DNA of 31,343 nucleotides from Chara braunii (GCA_003427395.1 BFEA01000020.1:3084148-3115490), one strand, 5' to 3'; positions 20,280-30,972 are shown, counted from the stretch's first letter. Numbers and translations: made by a program. Notes: generated from the sequence alone by a model not told the origin.

Positions 20280-21298
20280 CCTCCATCGGCAGACTGCTCT
20301 GCTACTTTACGCCGCCTATCATACATCCTTCCTCCAGTCTCGGTGACCTTTCCTGCTATCTTGTGCTTGAGGAACTTAGGGCACTCGAGAGCCCACTGCA
20401 CACCATCCTTGCAAAAGAAGCAGAGCTGATAAACCTTCCTCTTCAACTTCTTCCACCTTGGCTGTGGTGGGTGCGATGAGGGAGGTCCCACTATCTTACT
20501 AACAACCTCCTGCTGCTCTGCTCCCGGGGCCTGGCCCCCAGAACTAGATCCAGTGGCCCAAGATCCCAATTTACTCCTCAGCTCGCCCATCTCTGAGACG
20601 TACTCAGGGGTATCCAACCTCTCCGGTCTGCCTTCAGGTACTTCCTCTTCCCTAGCTACCGACACCTCCTCATGAAAAAGCTTCACTCTCTGCTCGGGCG
20701 TTGGTGTGCTCCTTCCCTCCTGCATAGTATCAACTGCCTCTAAGAGCACATCCATAGACCCCTCGTCTGAATATTGAACATGCTCGCTACTAGTCGTCCA
20801 CAGTCCTCCTTCAACTGGCGTTGGCATAGCCGTTGCCATGGCCCCCGAAGATATTATAGACAAAGTGGCGAACTCAGTAGGTGCTTTGAACTGAAAGGCA
20901 TCTCTCTCTGCCTCCCTCTTCGCCTTTGCTTCCTTTGGCTTCAGGATAACCTTCCCCATAGGCGGTCCCTGGGAAGACCCTGTCGTAGAGGGCTATCCAA
21001 ATAGGTCCTGCACCGACTCCCCCTAAATGTCGTAGCGACTGCACTCCGTCCAGCCCACCACTTTGGTGGGTGCCTCTCTGTCCATCCTAGTCGTCATATC
21101 CTGAAGTTGTCGCCTCATCTCCTGGATGGTAGCGGCCTGGCTGGCTGGTTGCGCCCTGAGCTCATGGATCTCCACCTCTGCTGCCTCCAAACGTACTCCA
21201 TGACTCCCTTCCTTTATCTTCTTTCCGACCAGACCATCTTCCAACATCAGATACCTATCGAAATAAGTCTTGGCCAGAAAGCGGATCCTACGATCCAA
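20270..21298 (-). pseudogene. Retroelement gag-like ORF with two TAG codons
   Basis: One minus-strand frame spans 343 codons from ATG at 21298 to TAG at 20270-20272. It is broken only by TAG at 21023-21025 and about 33 bp later at 20987-20989. The N-terminal part (RRIRFLAKTYFDRYLMLEDG) is followed by a heptad-like helical stretch (ATIQEMRRQLQDMTTRMDRE). The C-terminal 229-codon part is acidic, then Gly/Pro-rich and basic, and carries CFFCKDGVQWALEC at residues 180-193. This has the C-x2-C-x4-H-x4-C spacing of a gag zinc knuckle, but with Gln where His is expected. In gag proteins this motif binds nucleic acid; the substitution and the stops suggest a dead copy. The frame stays open about 180 nt upstream of the ATG. 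No protease, RT or integrase is visible. Confidence 0.65.
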
Positions 21299-21498
21299 GC
21301 TCTTTCCGCTGTCCGTGTGAATACCCTTACAAGGGTATCCGCCCTGTTTTTTTCAAACAACAGGAAATAAGTTTGGTTTAAAGTTTTAGGTATACCGCGA
21401 GAGGCGCTACTGTGTCTATAACTTACATTGGTCGGATGGTTGACTAGAGTAGAGGGAATGTGGGGGCGCAGGCTTGAGGCGCGCGTGATTTTATTTGT

Positions 21499-22500
21499 TG
21501 ATGATTAAAGGGCCGACGTGATCGTCGACTTGATTTTGTTTGTTTCTGATTAAATGAGGATTAAAAGGATTATGCCTCTTGGTTGGTGCTTTTGCTTGTG
21601 ACTTGTGCGTACGTACGGAGAACGACATCGACAACAATCTAATTTTGAGGACGTTTCAGTAGAACTACGGGTCGCGCCGAGTCCGCTTATTTAGGTGTCC
21701 GTGAAAACTAGACTCGGACTTGGGCCTAACATTATTGGTTAACAGCATCGGACTTTCATCAACGGGATTTAGGGATGGAGATCAAGTGACAACGACGGAA
21801 GAGTGTCAGAATAGCGCGGAGGGCCCGATGGGGCTATCTTCCTTGATTTCGCCGTCGGCGTGATCGGGGCGGTATTAGCAGGTCCTTTTTGTTTCGTCCG
21901 TCGCTTCCCGACGATTAAAATTTTCTAAATAAATTCTTATTTAACGTCGTATTATTAGTATTTTTATGCTTCGGCGTCCCTTTTGTCTTGGACGTGACGC
22001 CGGATTAAGTGGCCATCACGGGAGTCGAGAACCTTGAGTGCGCGAACCCGTTCGGATTTCCTCGTGGTCAGGATGCTAGTGATGGTCCTTAGCCCCACGA
22101 CCTTAAGACGCGAGGCCGAGAGAGTCAACGTGCATGTAGGCCGATGGGTGAATAACCCTACAAACCAGGAGACAACTTGGGTGGCGGGCCCCCCTTCGAA
22201 GTTTACCGCACGCCACGAACGACCTTTTGTGAAAGGTTTTTGGTGTAGGCATGCCCGTGCGACTCAGGGATGAGTGGGTAGATGCCTGAGCAGGCGGAGG
22301 CCAGGAGCGGGGATGGCCAGCGTAAATCGGTTGTCGGGCTTGGGTATCGGATCTGGATAGTTTCAGGTCGGTTCTTTACAACCAATATAGCATTACGGGG
22401 GATCCCTTAGCAGTCACAGTTGTCCCCAAGCCTCTAACGAGGGAGTATGCGGGAGTTGTGGCCACCAGTAGGTGGGCAGTACCGGGTAGGGATCAACCAG
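21499..22500. other. No firm gene
   Basis: A mixed stretch upstream of the gag-like ORF. A plus-strand 79-codon frame at 22034-22273 has reasonable residues (RREAERVNVHVGRWVNNPTN) but no further support. No LTR pair or primer-binding site was recognised next to the gag-like ORF. Confidence 0.4.
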
Positions 22501-22502
22501 TA

Positions 22503-22935
22503 GCATCTGGGCCGAGCTTCTTCAGCTAACTATAGCAGATCCGCTACAGTCGGCGACAACAAAGAACTGCACGATGATATCAAAGGGGCAGAGGGGAGAC
22601 CGGTTGTAGTGCGACCAGGCGCTTGGACCGTGGGGCGAGGCGAGACAGCAGCGGAAGGGGCAATAGCGCAGGAGGGCCGATGGGCGGATCACTGTGGAGC
22701 AGCTGTCGGACGGGCGCTGAGACAGACACAGAGAGGCAGCGGGGGAGACCAGCAACGGGCAGAGCTAGGCAGCAGCGGGGGAGATAAGCAGGAAGGAGGA
22801 CGGGTGAAACAGAGGTCGGGCAGGCAACAGGAAACAAGAGTACCTGGGCGCCTTTGTGCGCCAGGTGCATTCACAGGCAAGGGAATCAGAGGCAACAGAA
22901 GGGAAACGAACCTAGCGCGAATTCACGCCTGGTGA
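22503..22935 (+). CDS. Hypothetical Gly/Gln/Arg-rich ORF
   Basis: The frame is open for 144 codons from just after a TAG at about 22500 to TGA at 22933-22935. It has no ATG start, so it would be an exon or begin at a non-ATG codon. It opens with mixed sequence (TVGDNKELHDDIKGAEGRPV), then QEGRWADHCGAAVGRALRQT, then a hydrophilic Gly/Gln/Arg stretch (GSSGGDKQEGGRVKQRSGRQ). The 3' end overlaps a perfect palindrome at 22919-22939. GC-rich composition lowers the chance of stops, so the openness is only modest evidence. No family recognised. Confidence 0.3.
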
Positions 22936-23500
22936 ATTCAAAGTTTGAGAGACAACGAAGGAGTTATGGCGGAGCTGAAGACTAGGTAGCTAGCCCGTTT
23001 TTTAATAAAAACGGGCGTGCGAAAGTGATAGTCAGGGGTTTACGGACCGGGGGAGCGTAGTGGTCGTGTCAATTTTTGGAGTGGAGTAGTGTAGGGGGAG
23101 TTAGATAGAGGAGTAGTGTGCTAAGCTATGGTGGAAGGGAAAAACGAGAGTGAGAGGGACGAGATTTGCATGACTCGCTCGTTTCTCAATGAAAATGAGC
23201 GAGCGAAGGTGGGGTTCTGGGGTTATTAGGTGAGGCGAACTCGTTTGTGAAGTTAGTTTTGAGAGAGAGTTAGAGAAACTAGAAGTTAGTAGGAAAGACA
23301 AGTCGTGCGGAGGAATGAAGAAGACAGATATGACGAGTTAAAAGCCACGTGGTTGGCTCGATCCTTGACGGAGTCAAGATCAGTTTCGGGGGTTTTAGGA
23401 TAGGGCGAGCATGATTGTGAAGTCAGATTAGGGAGAGAGTCACTGGAATTGGAGTTAGTAGGAAGTAGAGGTGCGCGAAATGAGGAGTTGGTGAAAGTTG
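22919..23500. repeat. Tandem units (170-185 bp), each with a different hairpin
   Basis: The landmark gttag starts at 23100, 23285 and 23454, giving 185- and 169-bp spacing, with shared flanks such as gtgaagt[t/c]ag and gagagagtt. Each unit has a hairpin at the equivalent place: gcccgttttt/aaaaacgggc (22993-23016), ctcgctcgttt/aaatgagcgag (23174-23203, one G-T pair) and gatccttgac/gtcaagatc (23360-23381, one bulge). A further palindrome, gaattcac/gtgaattc, lies at 22919-22939. Confidence 0.7.
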
Positions 23501-24162
23501 GAGATAAGGATTTCAATCGATCTGCGATGAAATAAAACGAGATAAAAACCTAAACTAAGGTTTTGAGAAGTAGCGAGCACGTTGATGAAGGTAGATCGGA
23601 GACAGGAGTAGTGGATTTGACAAGGCAAGTTATGGGAGCTGCGTCCGAGGGAATAACTTGTTTTCTTTTTTCTTTTGTGTGTGAAAATATGATGTATTTT
23701 CCCACGTTTTAAGGAAATAATTGAAATGGGCGCAGGATTATAACGCTGCTCGCCATCACGACCCCAACGGTCCTCATCGAAGAGACTCGACATACTGTAA
23801 TTGATACAGCCTACCGCTAATCCGTCCATGAGACTCTATCGCTCCCGCTTGAGCACGCCTGGTCTCGAATGAACCAGATCACATTTACGACAGCGTACAT
23901 TTGTATGCTAGAAACGATCAGAGAGAGATACAAAGTGCTTATCCGAGACAGACGATGCTGGAGGGGCTGAGCGGCGAAGCCACGACGCGAAGTCATCGGA
24001 CATGTATCTGCCCGTATTTGAGCAGAAGATATATCCACACTTGCACGTTTGATTAGAAGGGGGGGGGGGGAAGGGGATCGAGTTTAGAGAAAAAAAAGAC
24101 GAGAGAAGAACCTTGACAAGAGAACAGGAAGGAAGTAAGTACGTACCTTGAAAACCCAACAA
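23455..24162 (-). pseudogene. Cys-motif coding relic with two TAG codons
   Basis: One minus-strand frame of 236 codons is broken only by TAG at 23908-23910 and 23836-23838. The most convincing part runs from about 24053 to 23700: SNQTCKCGYIFCSNTGRYMS, then DDFASWLRRSAPPASSVSDK, then after the first TAG HTNVRCRKCDLVHSRPG, then after the second MDGLAVGCINYSMSSLFDED. CxC-x4-C followed by CxxC-x3-H could form a metal-binding site, but the spacing matches no family I can name. The first 36 codons come from a C12 run and are probably intronic, and the part beyond about 23700 is less protein-like. Confidence 0.4.
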
Positions 24163-24410
24163 TGCGGGATGAACCGAACCTCGAACTATGGTGTCAAGTT
24201 GTGCCTAAGGTTGGAAGGCGGAACAGTGAGGCTGCAAGAGGGTCGGTGGGAGACTCAGCTGATTGCGTAAAGTTGTGTAAGTCCAACCTGGAGGAGGGTG
24301 CGGACCGAGACTTCGTAAGGAAGGTAGAACTGATGTCTGTTCGAGGTCCACTGCATAGCCAGCTAGCCACGCAGTTAGTAAGAAGAAGAGGAAAACGGTT
24401 GTGTCTTTGA
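24162..24410 (+). CDS. Hypothetical 82-codon ORF
   Basis: Uninterrupted from ATG at 24162 to TGA. Residues are charged and mixed (MRDEPNLELWCQVVPKVGRR, VELMSVRGPLHSQLATQLVR). It starts next to the upstream end of the minus-strand Cys-motif frame. No motif recognised. It may be an exon, since CAG|GTATGT lies downstream at about 24560-24568. Confidence 0.25.
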   Translation: MRDEPNLELWCQVVPKVGRRNSEAARGSVGDSADCVKLCKSNLEEGADRDFVRKVELMSVRGPLHSQLATQLVRRRGKRLCL

Positions 24411-24755
24411 TCTGTTGCTATGTCCTTACTCCGTTGGTGCAATTATCTCAACCAAGCGGAGTGATTACAGGGGAGCAACGGGGGTTTGAAAACTCGATTA
24501 CTGGTTGATATGCCACTAATCTCAATAAGCGGGGTGGTGGGAAGCGAACTATAAAAGTGGCAGGTATGTCTACTGACCGGTATGTTGTTCATTCTACCAT
24601 GCGAGGTAGCTTTACTCGAAGGTGTAAAGCCCAGTCGTTGACCGGACCTGCAGCACAGTTATGTCTGGTAGAGGGTGTGTCGTTCATCCCATCAGCCCGT
24701 GCAGTAGCAGACCAATCGTGAAATTGCAGACTTACCTTTGACTAGTATATTTCAG

Positions 24756-24906
24756 GCCTAAAATTGTGGACAGACTGAGATCGTTGAAGAGAGATTTTGC
24801 TGCGATTATTGGAGGTCGCCAGATAATCAACGGTAGGCAGTTTAACTCCATTTTGGCCGAGTTGCGGTATATTTTGGCCGTCATTGTGGGACCCTCAGCC
24901 GCATGA
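24756..24906 (+). CDS. Possible exon, unknown product
   Basis: tatatttcag|g at 24746-24756 is a plausible 3' splice site. The following 49-codon frame reads IVDRLRSLKRDFAAIIGG, then INGRQFNSILAELRYILAVI, and ends at TGA 24904-24906. The stop overlaps aag|gtagc, a possible 5' splice site, so the exon may end there. The helix-like charged and hydrophobic alternation looks natural. No family recognised. Confidence 0.3.
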
Positions 24907-24969
24907 AGGTAGCAAGGCACTCTCTTGGGAGTTAAGTCAGTCTCCCTCCTGTATCTCGAGAGTCTCAAA

Positions 24970-26280
24970 CCCCTCCTTCTGTCTTTCTTACTCTCAGTCT
25001 AGTCCTGTTACGAGAGGAATGCGGCAGGCGGGATTGCAACCCGTAGGCCGCAGCAAGACTCTGTGGGGAGTCAACAACAGAAAAAATGCAGCTTCGGAAT
25101 ATTTAGAATTTTAGTACGATTTGTACCACATTCAGCTGTTCAAAATCAGGTTCTCTACACAATTTATGAGGGTATCCTGTTGAACACATGGGAAATCAAA
25201 GAAACCTTCCTTTTGAATACACTGGTCGTACGGGATAATATCATTCCAGTGATGGACCAGTAGTTTGTAGTCAGTTGAAGTTATGTGGAAAATATGTATA
25301 AAAACAGCCGCTCCTGTTTAAAAATTGTTGAAAGTCTGTTTACAAACAGTTTACCAACAACGTTTAAAAAATGTAAAAAAAAATTTATTCATCCGCTACA
25401 AAAAGTCATTTCTCTTTATTACAACAAACAGGCACAATATTGTACTGAGAAGACTCCGTTTTGGTTGCTGCCTACTTTCGTAAATTTAGCGGTGAAAAAA
25501 ATGAATTACATTGTAATTTGTACTCTACGTATGTTATGGCATGTGTGGGTTTCCCCGTGCCCAAGGAACAAAGATGATACAGGGGTGATGTCATCGCCAA
25601 GTATGCGCCAACATACTTTAAAAAATTAGACAGGGATGATACAGGGGTGATGTCATCGCCAAGTGTGCGCCAACATACTTTAAAAAATTAGATTGTCAAA
25701 GCAACACATGCCTCTCACCGATTCTGATAATAATGTTCCGCAGCTACATCACGTAAACTATTTTTGTCTTCAATGCTACGTTGGTCGGCAGATGCGTATT
25801 CATTTTCAATATTATTGCAATATTTTGTACGATATTACAATACACCTACCGACTACGACGTATTAAAGGAGTATACATTGCGAACGGACATGCAGTGTCC
25901 GTAGAATATAAGATGATTACTCAGAATCCTTCGTGCACTGTTTCACATTCCTTTACTCGTAATTTTATCTTTAAATCAATAAATTAAGGTGCGATTGTTG
26001 TCCGGTGCATTTAATCAAAGTTTTTTGTCTTTTGCAATACATTGTAATTCACAGACACATTTTACCACAAAGAACAAGGAAGCGGTTGTCAGAGGGTCAC
26101 ATGCATTGTCACATGTTACTCGTACGTGTTCAACATGCAGTGCCATATGTTGAAAAGAGTTGCAAACATCATATTCTCTCAATTTGTGTCATCTTTTTAA
26201 AGTCTATGTGTATCCAATGTTTTTGAGTATGTGTGAATATGAGTGTTTGTGTGTGTGTCTGTATATTTGTTGGAAAGGGG
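24970..26280. other. No gene recognised
   Basis: AT-rich sequence from about 25080. Open frames (for example plus 25285-25629) have Lys/Tyr/Phe/Leu-heavy composition expected from AT bias. A small hairpin, cggaca-tgcag-tgtccg, lies near 25885. The 62-bp duplication is listed separately. Confidence 0.45.
25573..25692. repeat. 62-bp tandem duplication
   Basis: gatgatacaggggtgatgtc begins at 25573 and 25635, and both copies end ctttaaaaaattaga. Only one internal difference is seen (agtatgcg / agtgtgcg), so the event is recent. Confidence 0.93.
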
Positions 26281-26285
26281 CAAAC

Positions 26286-26289
<4 letters not shown>

Positions 26290-26377
<88 letters not shown>
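26290..26377. repeat. (GA)n microsatellite
   Basis: A nearly perfect GA dinucleotide run with one interruption (agaagag) near 26362. Arg/Glu and Leu/Ser frames through it are artefacts. Confidence 0.97.
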
Positions 26378-26882
26378 CACCCCTTTGTAAAACGAACAAT
26401 ATAATTCGTAGATGTCAGGTGCAGCGAACGACATCATGATGTGTATACGAAACCAACACAAAAAAGATGCACGAGGAGGAGCAAAGTACACTTACAATGT
26501 CGATTGTAATGTACAGTTTCATTCTGGCAACAAAATCAAGATATAATTGCACTACGATTATCGTTCTGGTGAGGGCGGTCTATTTTGAGCACTCCCTATA
26601 ACGGACACTGGTCATAACATATTCTCTACAAAAAATATATATATAAATTGTTCTTCAATATGTTATTGACAAAACGACAACATTTTGTACAACTACATTC
26701 TTGAACAACATGTCGCATGTTATCGCAGAGTTGTCTCCCTTCCTTTCTTGCACAACATCATTTTATATATAATGTACATAAAGTATCTATGAAGTGGAGT
26801 GAAGAATGACAATGCCTCAACAACTGAATGCAAAAGTAGACCAATGAAGGGGGTTTCAAACTGTATTTCCCACTTTTTGCTT

Positions 26883-27100
<218 letters not shown>

Positions 27101-27106
27101 TTGTCT

Positions 27107-28016
27107 TCACATGCTCTCTTGCACTGTTGATGAAGTAGCCTTGTGTTGAAACGTGTAGTCTTCATCCGTGAACAATTTGGCACGAACGTCACCGTGTTGT
27201 ACAGCCGGCAACCCTGCCTGGAACAAGATGAGTGCTTTATCAGCCATAGTCGTAGAGCGATCAAGGCTGAAGATGTTGAAGTTCACACATGTGTCTCGTG
27301 CCTCGACAAATGCAATAATTTCTCTTTTAATCTCTGCCAACTTCGAGATTTTTTCGTCTTGTTGAGTTTTCTTTGCGCATTGCAAAACCTCATTTTTTAT
27401 TACCATCTCTACAAATGCAAGTTGTTGTAATGACACACCAGTCCCTTGGCCTTTCCTCGTGTGAAAGAACACCCTCGCCAAGCAGAGTTCGAACGTCGGA
27501 TCACCCCATGACTCGTTTCCCTTCCGCCTCTATGTTTTTTTCTTGATCCACGAGGACCTGCCACATGTCGCGCTCCTCCACATACCTTGTTAACCCTACG
27601 GATGCCCATTGTCCTATATGTTCTGCCATTATTGTTAATGACTTGAAAAATTGGTCCTCCATCGGGTAGAATGTGGAGTCTCAAGAAGACATATATCTGT
27701 ATGCCTTTGCAATTGACCGAAACATCCTGTCTTTAATTTTTTTGGTCATATCTGTGAGTTGTAGCTCTTCTGCAACATTGCTCGTCCTCTTTGTGATACT
27801 ATTCAAAATATGTGCCGGTCTTTTGCTCTCCACTTTTTCTGCATTCACTGAAACATGTAAAGGAATAATAAACATCAGAATTACAAAACCTTGATGAGAA
27901 CATGAAAGGAGGAGGAATGTACTTTTTCTTTTGCAGCGTATGACTTTGCCGGCGGAATTGAGATGCAAAGGAAATACATCAATTTCGACGCTGCTCATGC
28001 CTTCGAAGCTGTGCAA
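27107..28016 (-). pseudogene. 3' part of a multi-exon minus-strand gene with one stop and one frameshift
   Basis: tttacatgtttcag (AG at 27848-27849) is a strong 3' splice site. The frame after it reads NAEKVESKRPAHILNSITKR, then MTKKIKDRMFRSIAKAYRYM, TGA at 27681-27683, DSTFYPMEDQFFKSLTIMAE, HIGQWASVGLTRYVEERDMW, and TGA at 27501-27503. Within about 30 bp upstream of that TGA the protein-like reading moves one base (WGDPTFELCLARVFFHTRKG, LQQLAFVEMVIKNEVLQCAK) and continues to a stop at 27107. The 28009-28016 region has another acceptor-like CAG. The product is Lys/Glu-rich and probably helical. It may be a damaged host or transposon gene; the shift could also be an assembly or base error. No family recognised. 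Confidence 0.5.
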
Positions 28017-28069
28017 AGGTTCGTCGTTTCGTGGCAGTTCTCGCTATCCTGCTCATTTGCATCATTCAT

Positions 28070-28576
28070 TTATTCTCCGCAGTCTTGCTTTCCATCTCCT
28101 GCAGATCCGTCTTCCTCATTGTCATATTCTCGACCGTCCTTCGAACTTGCTTGTGATTCCGACTTTGAATGTGTGTTTTCTGAACGATCTTCTTTTTTAT
28201 CCGTATTTTTCTCCACCTGCTCCGACTCAGGAAATTCATCGTGTTCTTCTCGACCGAACTGATTGTAGTATTTTTTCGTTTTCCCCTTTCTCACACTGCT
28301 GTTCTCATGTATTGCAAACCTGTTTCTCGCTGAACCTATGTTAGTTGCTCTTGTGGTCTTCTTTTCCACACGTCTCCCTCCTTTTTTTCTCCCTTGGCTT
28401 GTTTTCTCCCTGCCTTGCGCGATTTCAACTTTGTGTGGGTAGCCAATGATCTCATCGTCATTCTCACTATTCCGTGCAATCTTTTCGCCTTCCGTGGTGC
28501 GCTTGGCATCACTGTTCCCTCCTCTGGCCGACTTATATTCCGTCTCGGCGTTGAAGACGTCCCGTCGATCTTTTCT
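28070..28576 (-). CDS. Hydrophilic acidic/basic exon of the same gene
   Basis: The frame is open for 168 codons from just after TAG at 28577-28579 to TAA at 28070. It is highly charged: VFNAETEYKSARGG, then ENDDEIIGYPHKVEIAQGRE, then REEHDEFPESEQVEKNTDKK, ending Ser/Asp/Glu-rich and QDCGE. A Met at 28369 is an internal start option, but the good composition begins upstream of it, so I use the full open frame. A competing frame at 28336-28704 is Arg/Thr-rich and less natural over the shared part. The low-complexity charged composition suggests a disordered linker. Confidence 0.45.
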   Translation of the reverse strand, partial: RKDRRDVFNAETEYKSARGGNSDAKRTTEGEKIARNSENDDEIIGYPHKVEIAQGREKTSQGRKKGGRRVEKKTTRATNIGSARNRFAIHENSSVRKGKTKKYYNQFGREEHDEFPESEQVEKNTDKKEDRSENTHSKSESQASSKDGREYDNEEDGSAGDGKQDCGE

Positions 28577-28892
28577 CTACCTTTGGTTGTCGACTTTTTC
28601 TCCCTCGATTGGTGGTGAAGATCAGTCTTTGTGCTTTTCACAACTTCCCTGGCACCATCTTCCCTCAAAGTGCTCATGCGTCTTGCTCCTCTTGTCTGAC
28701 GCACATTGTGTTCTTCAATGAATTGAACAGAGTTGCTTCATGGCTGACCTCTCTTTCTGCAGATGTCGTCGTATTTTACCCTCGTACCCATATCCACACA
28801 ACCTACGATCCTTGGCTACGTAGGGACTAAATAGCGATAGCGGATGATCTCTCCACTCTACATTGCAAACGAAGAAGTACAAACAAAGTGTG

Positions 28893-29836
28893 TCAGTCTC
28901 TCGTGCATGTTATTTCTAGTCTGTTGCGAACTTTTAGTGTGTAAACCACACTATGGCTAAGTATCATCACTTCGACCTTCAGTTCCATTAATGATTTGAT
29001 AATATTGTCAATCTTCGCCTCCTCAATCCTGTTCTTTCTTGCGATATATCTCGCTGTGTATTCCATAATTTTCTGACGCTTTTGCTTTGTCCTATTGTCT
29101 TCATTTTTCAGTTTGTCAATCACGATCAATACCTCGTCCGTGCTTATTTCGTCAACAACTGATCGAGACCGGTGTGAGGGCTCAAGCTGTCCCAACTATG
29201 GTGGAGGGGGAGGAGGAAGAGGGGGAGGCAGAGATGGCTGCAGAGGCAGGGTGGGACTGGGGTGAGGACATGCAACCCATGGAAGAGACAAGCATGTAGA
29301 TGACGCCAACCGAAGAAGGAGAGGAAGTTGGCATAGATGCAGATGAGGGGGGTGGGGAGGGAGATGTACTGGTACGGGCTCTAACTGTGACACGCGGGCC
29401 GACAAGGATGAAAAGTCGGTATGGAGGGCCGTGATTTTGACCTCGAGTGTGGCCTGCATGTGGTGAAGGAGGTCCACTATGGGATCCGACTGGGAAGCTG
29501 GGCCCGAACTGGTTGCGATAGGGGTGACCATTGAGTCGAATGTAGGCTCGTGAGCTAGGAACGCAAGCCCTTCGCTGACAGAGCAGGAGGGGCTCACAAA
29601 TTCGGTAGTCTGCATGAGGTCAAGGGATGAAGAAGATGAGGAGAGAGAACTGGGGGGGGGGGGGACGCTCAGTGGCCGTGGTCGGTGCGTCAAAGCGAGC
29701 GAGTCGGATTGCGGCACGAGCGTCTCGGGCGCGATTTTGGAGTGCTCGCTGATGGGTGTCACGCGGAGCCAGGTTGGTACGCAGAAAGAGGAGTAAGGGG
29801 CTGCGAGGGGAAGGCGAGTATAAACGAGGTCTTACG
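28893..29836 (-). pseudogene. Ser/Pro-rich and coiled-coil ORF with a single TAG
   Basis: One frame of about 314 codons runs from cgtaag|acc near 29836 to a stop at 28893, with a single TAG at 29196-29198. The N-terminal part is Ser/Pro-rich (PPPPSSLSSSSSSLDLMQTT). A helical stretch follows (DLLHHMQATLEVKITALHTD), then a Pro-rich region, and after the TAG a charged helical segment (RSVVDEISTDEVLIVIDKLK, RKNRIEEAKIDNIIKSLMEL). No ATG precedes the first half; it would start at GTG (29762) or be an exon. The layout resembles gag-like or ORF1-like proteins of retroelements, but no zinc knuckle or RNA-binding motif is seen. It lies upstream of, and on the same strand as, the frames at 27107-28576. 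Confidence 0.5.
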
Positions 29837-30640
29837 AACTTTGAAAATTAAATCAAGAGAATTCAAAATCGGAGTGAGGAAAAAAAAGAAAAATTTCCAA
29901 TTCGCGGAAGAAGATGAGAGGAAATTTTCAAAGAATAGTGTGGGGTCTAGATGAGAGCATGCATAAGACAATCACGAATTCAAAATAAAATTCCGAAAAT
30001 ATTTGGACGTAATTTCATAATTTAGAAGAAATTGAAGTAAAATTCAAGGAACTTCAGAAACATTCGTAAAAATTTTCGAAAGTTCGGGGAGATGATGAAA
30101 TATGTATAGATGAGTTGATAGGAAAATTTTGAAATAAAATGGAAAATACCTCAACGTATTTTCGGACTTAAAAGAATTTCGAAGACAATTTGTAATAAGA
30201 ATGGAAAACTAATTCCTAAATTAAGAATTTACGATGAAATTTCATGAAGAATTAATGATAGCCAAGTACAGTAAGTTGGGAGAATTTCCAAAATTATATA
30301 GGTCAGATCAGGAAAAATTCTCCACGTGTTACAAGATTGAGGTGAATTTCAAAGAATTTTCAAAAGAATTTCCAAGGAATTACAAAAGAATTACAGAATT
30401 TCGTAATGTTACGGGGGAGGAAACAACGAAATTGATTTGACTTCAAAAGAATTAAATTTAGTAAATTTCGGAGTTTATTTCATGAATTTCTGAAATGGAA
30501 TTGAATTTTGAAATTAAATAACAAAAAGAATCTGATAAAATAAAGAAATTCGCATAACTTTTGAATAGAAGTGCCGGAATTAATTATGTTCACGACGTTG
30601 GTGGAAAAGAAGATGAAGATTAATCCTGTGAAATTAGATT
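29837..30640. other. AT-rich stretch with many GAATTTC/GAAATTTT words
   Basis: Dense in aattt, gaaat and ttttcgaaa words with no fixed period I can define. It contains no convincing open frame. It could be an intron or upstream region of the minus-strand gene. Confidence 0.5.
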
Positions 30641-30870
30641 GAAATTATGAACGACAGAATGAACGGCATTCGTAGGCAAGCACCAAGAAGGAAGATACGT
30701 GTCATACGTAGTAGAAATTTTGGATGATGCGACCAATTAGGTGGGAGGGTGGAGAAGAGAAGGGGGGTTGGAGAGGAGATAAAAGAAGAGGAAAAAGATA
30801 AGATCTTTGAGAGAGACCGGTGAGAGGAAGGGAGGGGATTAGTAGGAGGGAGATAGATTGACAATACCGC

Positions 30871-30972
30871 GCTCCCGGTCGGTCGGGAGCAATCAAGGTC
30901 CTTCCTCGTAGTCGAGGAAGGTATTCAATGAACCCCTAAAGGGTCTTCTCGATCGTTCCCCCGTTGGAACGA
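30871..30972. other. Cluster of perfect hairpins
   Basis: gctcccg/cgggagc (30871-30890, 7 bp, 6-nt loop), ccttcctcg/cgaggaagg (30900-30921, 9 bp, 4-nt loop), ccct/aggg (30934-30943, 4 bp) and tcgttcc/ggaacga (30953-30972, 7 bp, 6-nt loop) lie within about 100 bp. Low-complexity minus-strand frames overlap them. Confidence 0.75.

Noticed and set aside
27409-27684. 91-codon minus-strand ORF
   Set aside because: The neighbouring register over the same bases gives a far more protein-like sequence that continues from the upstream frame.
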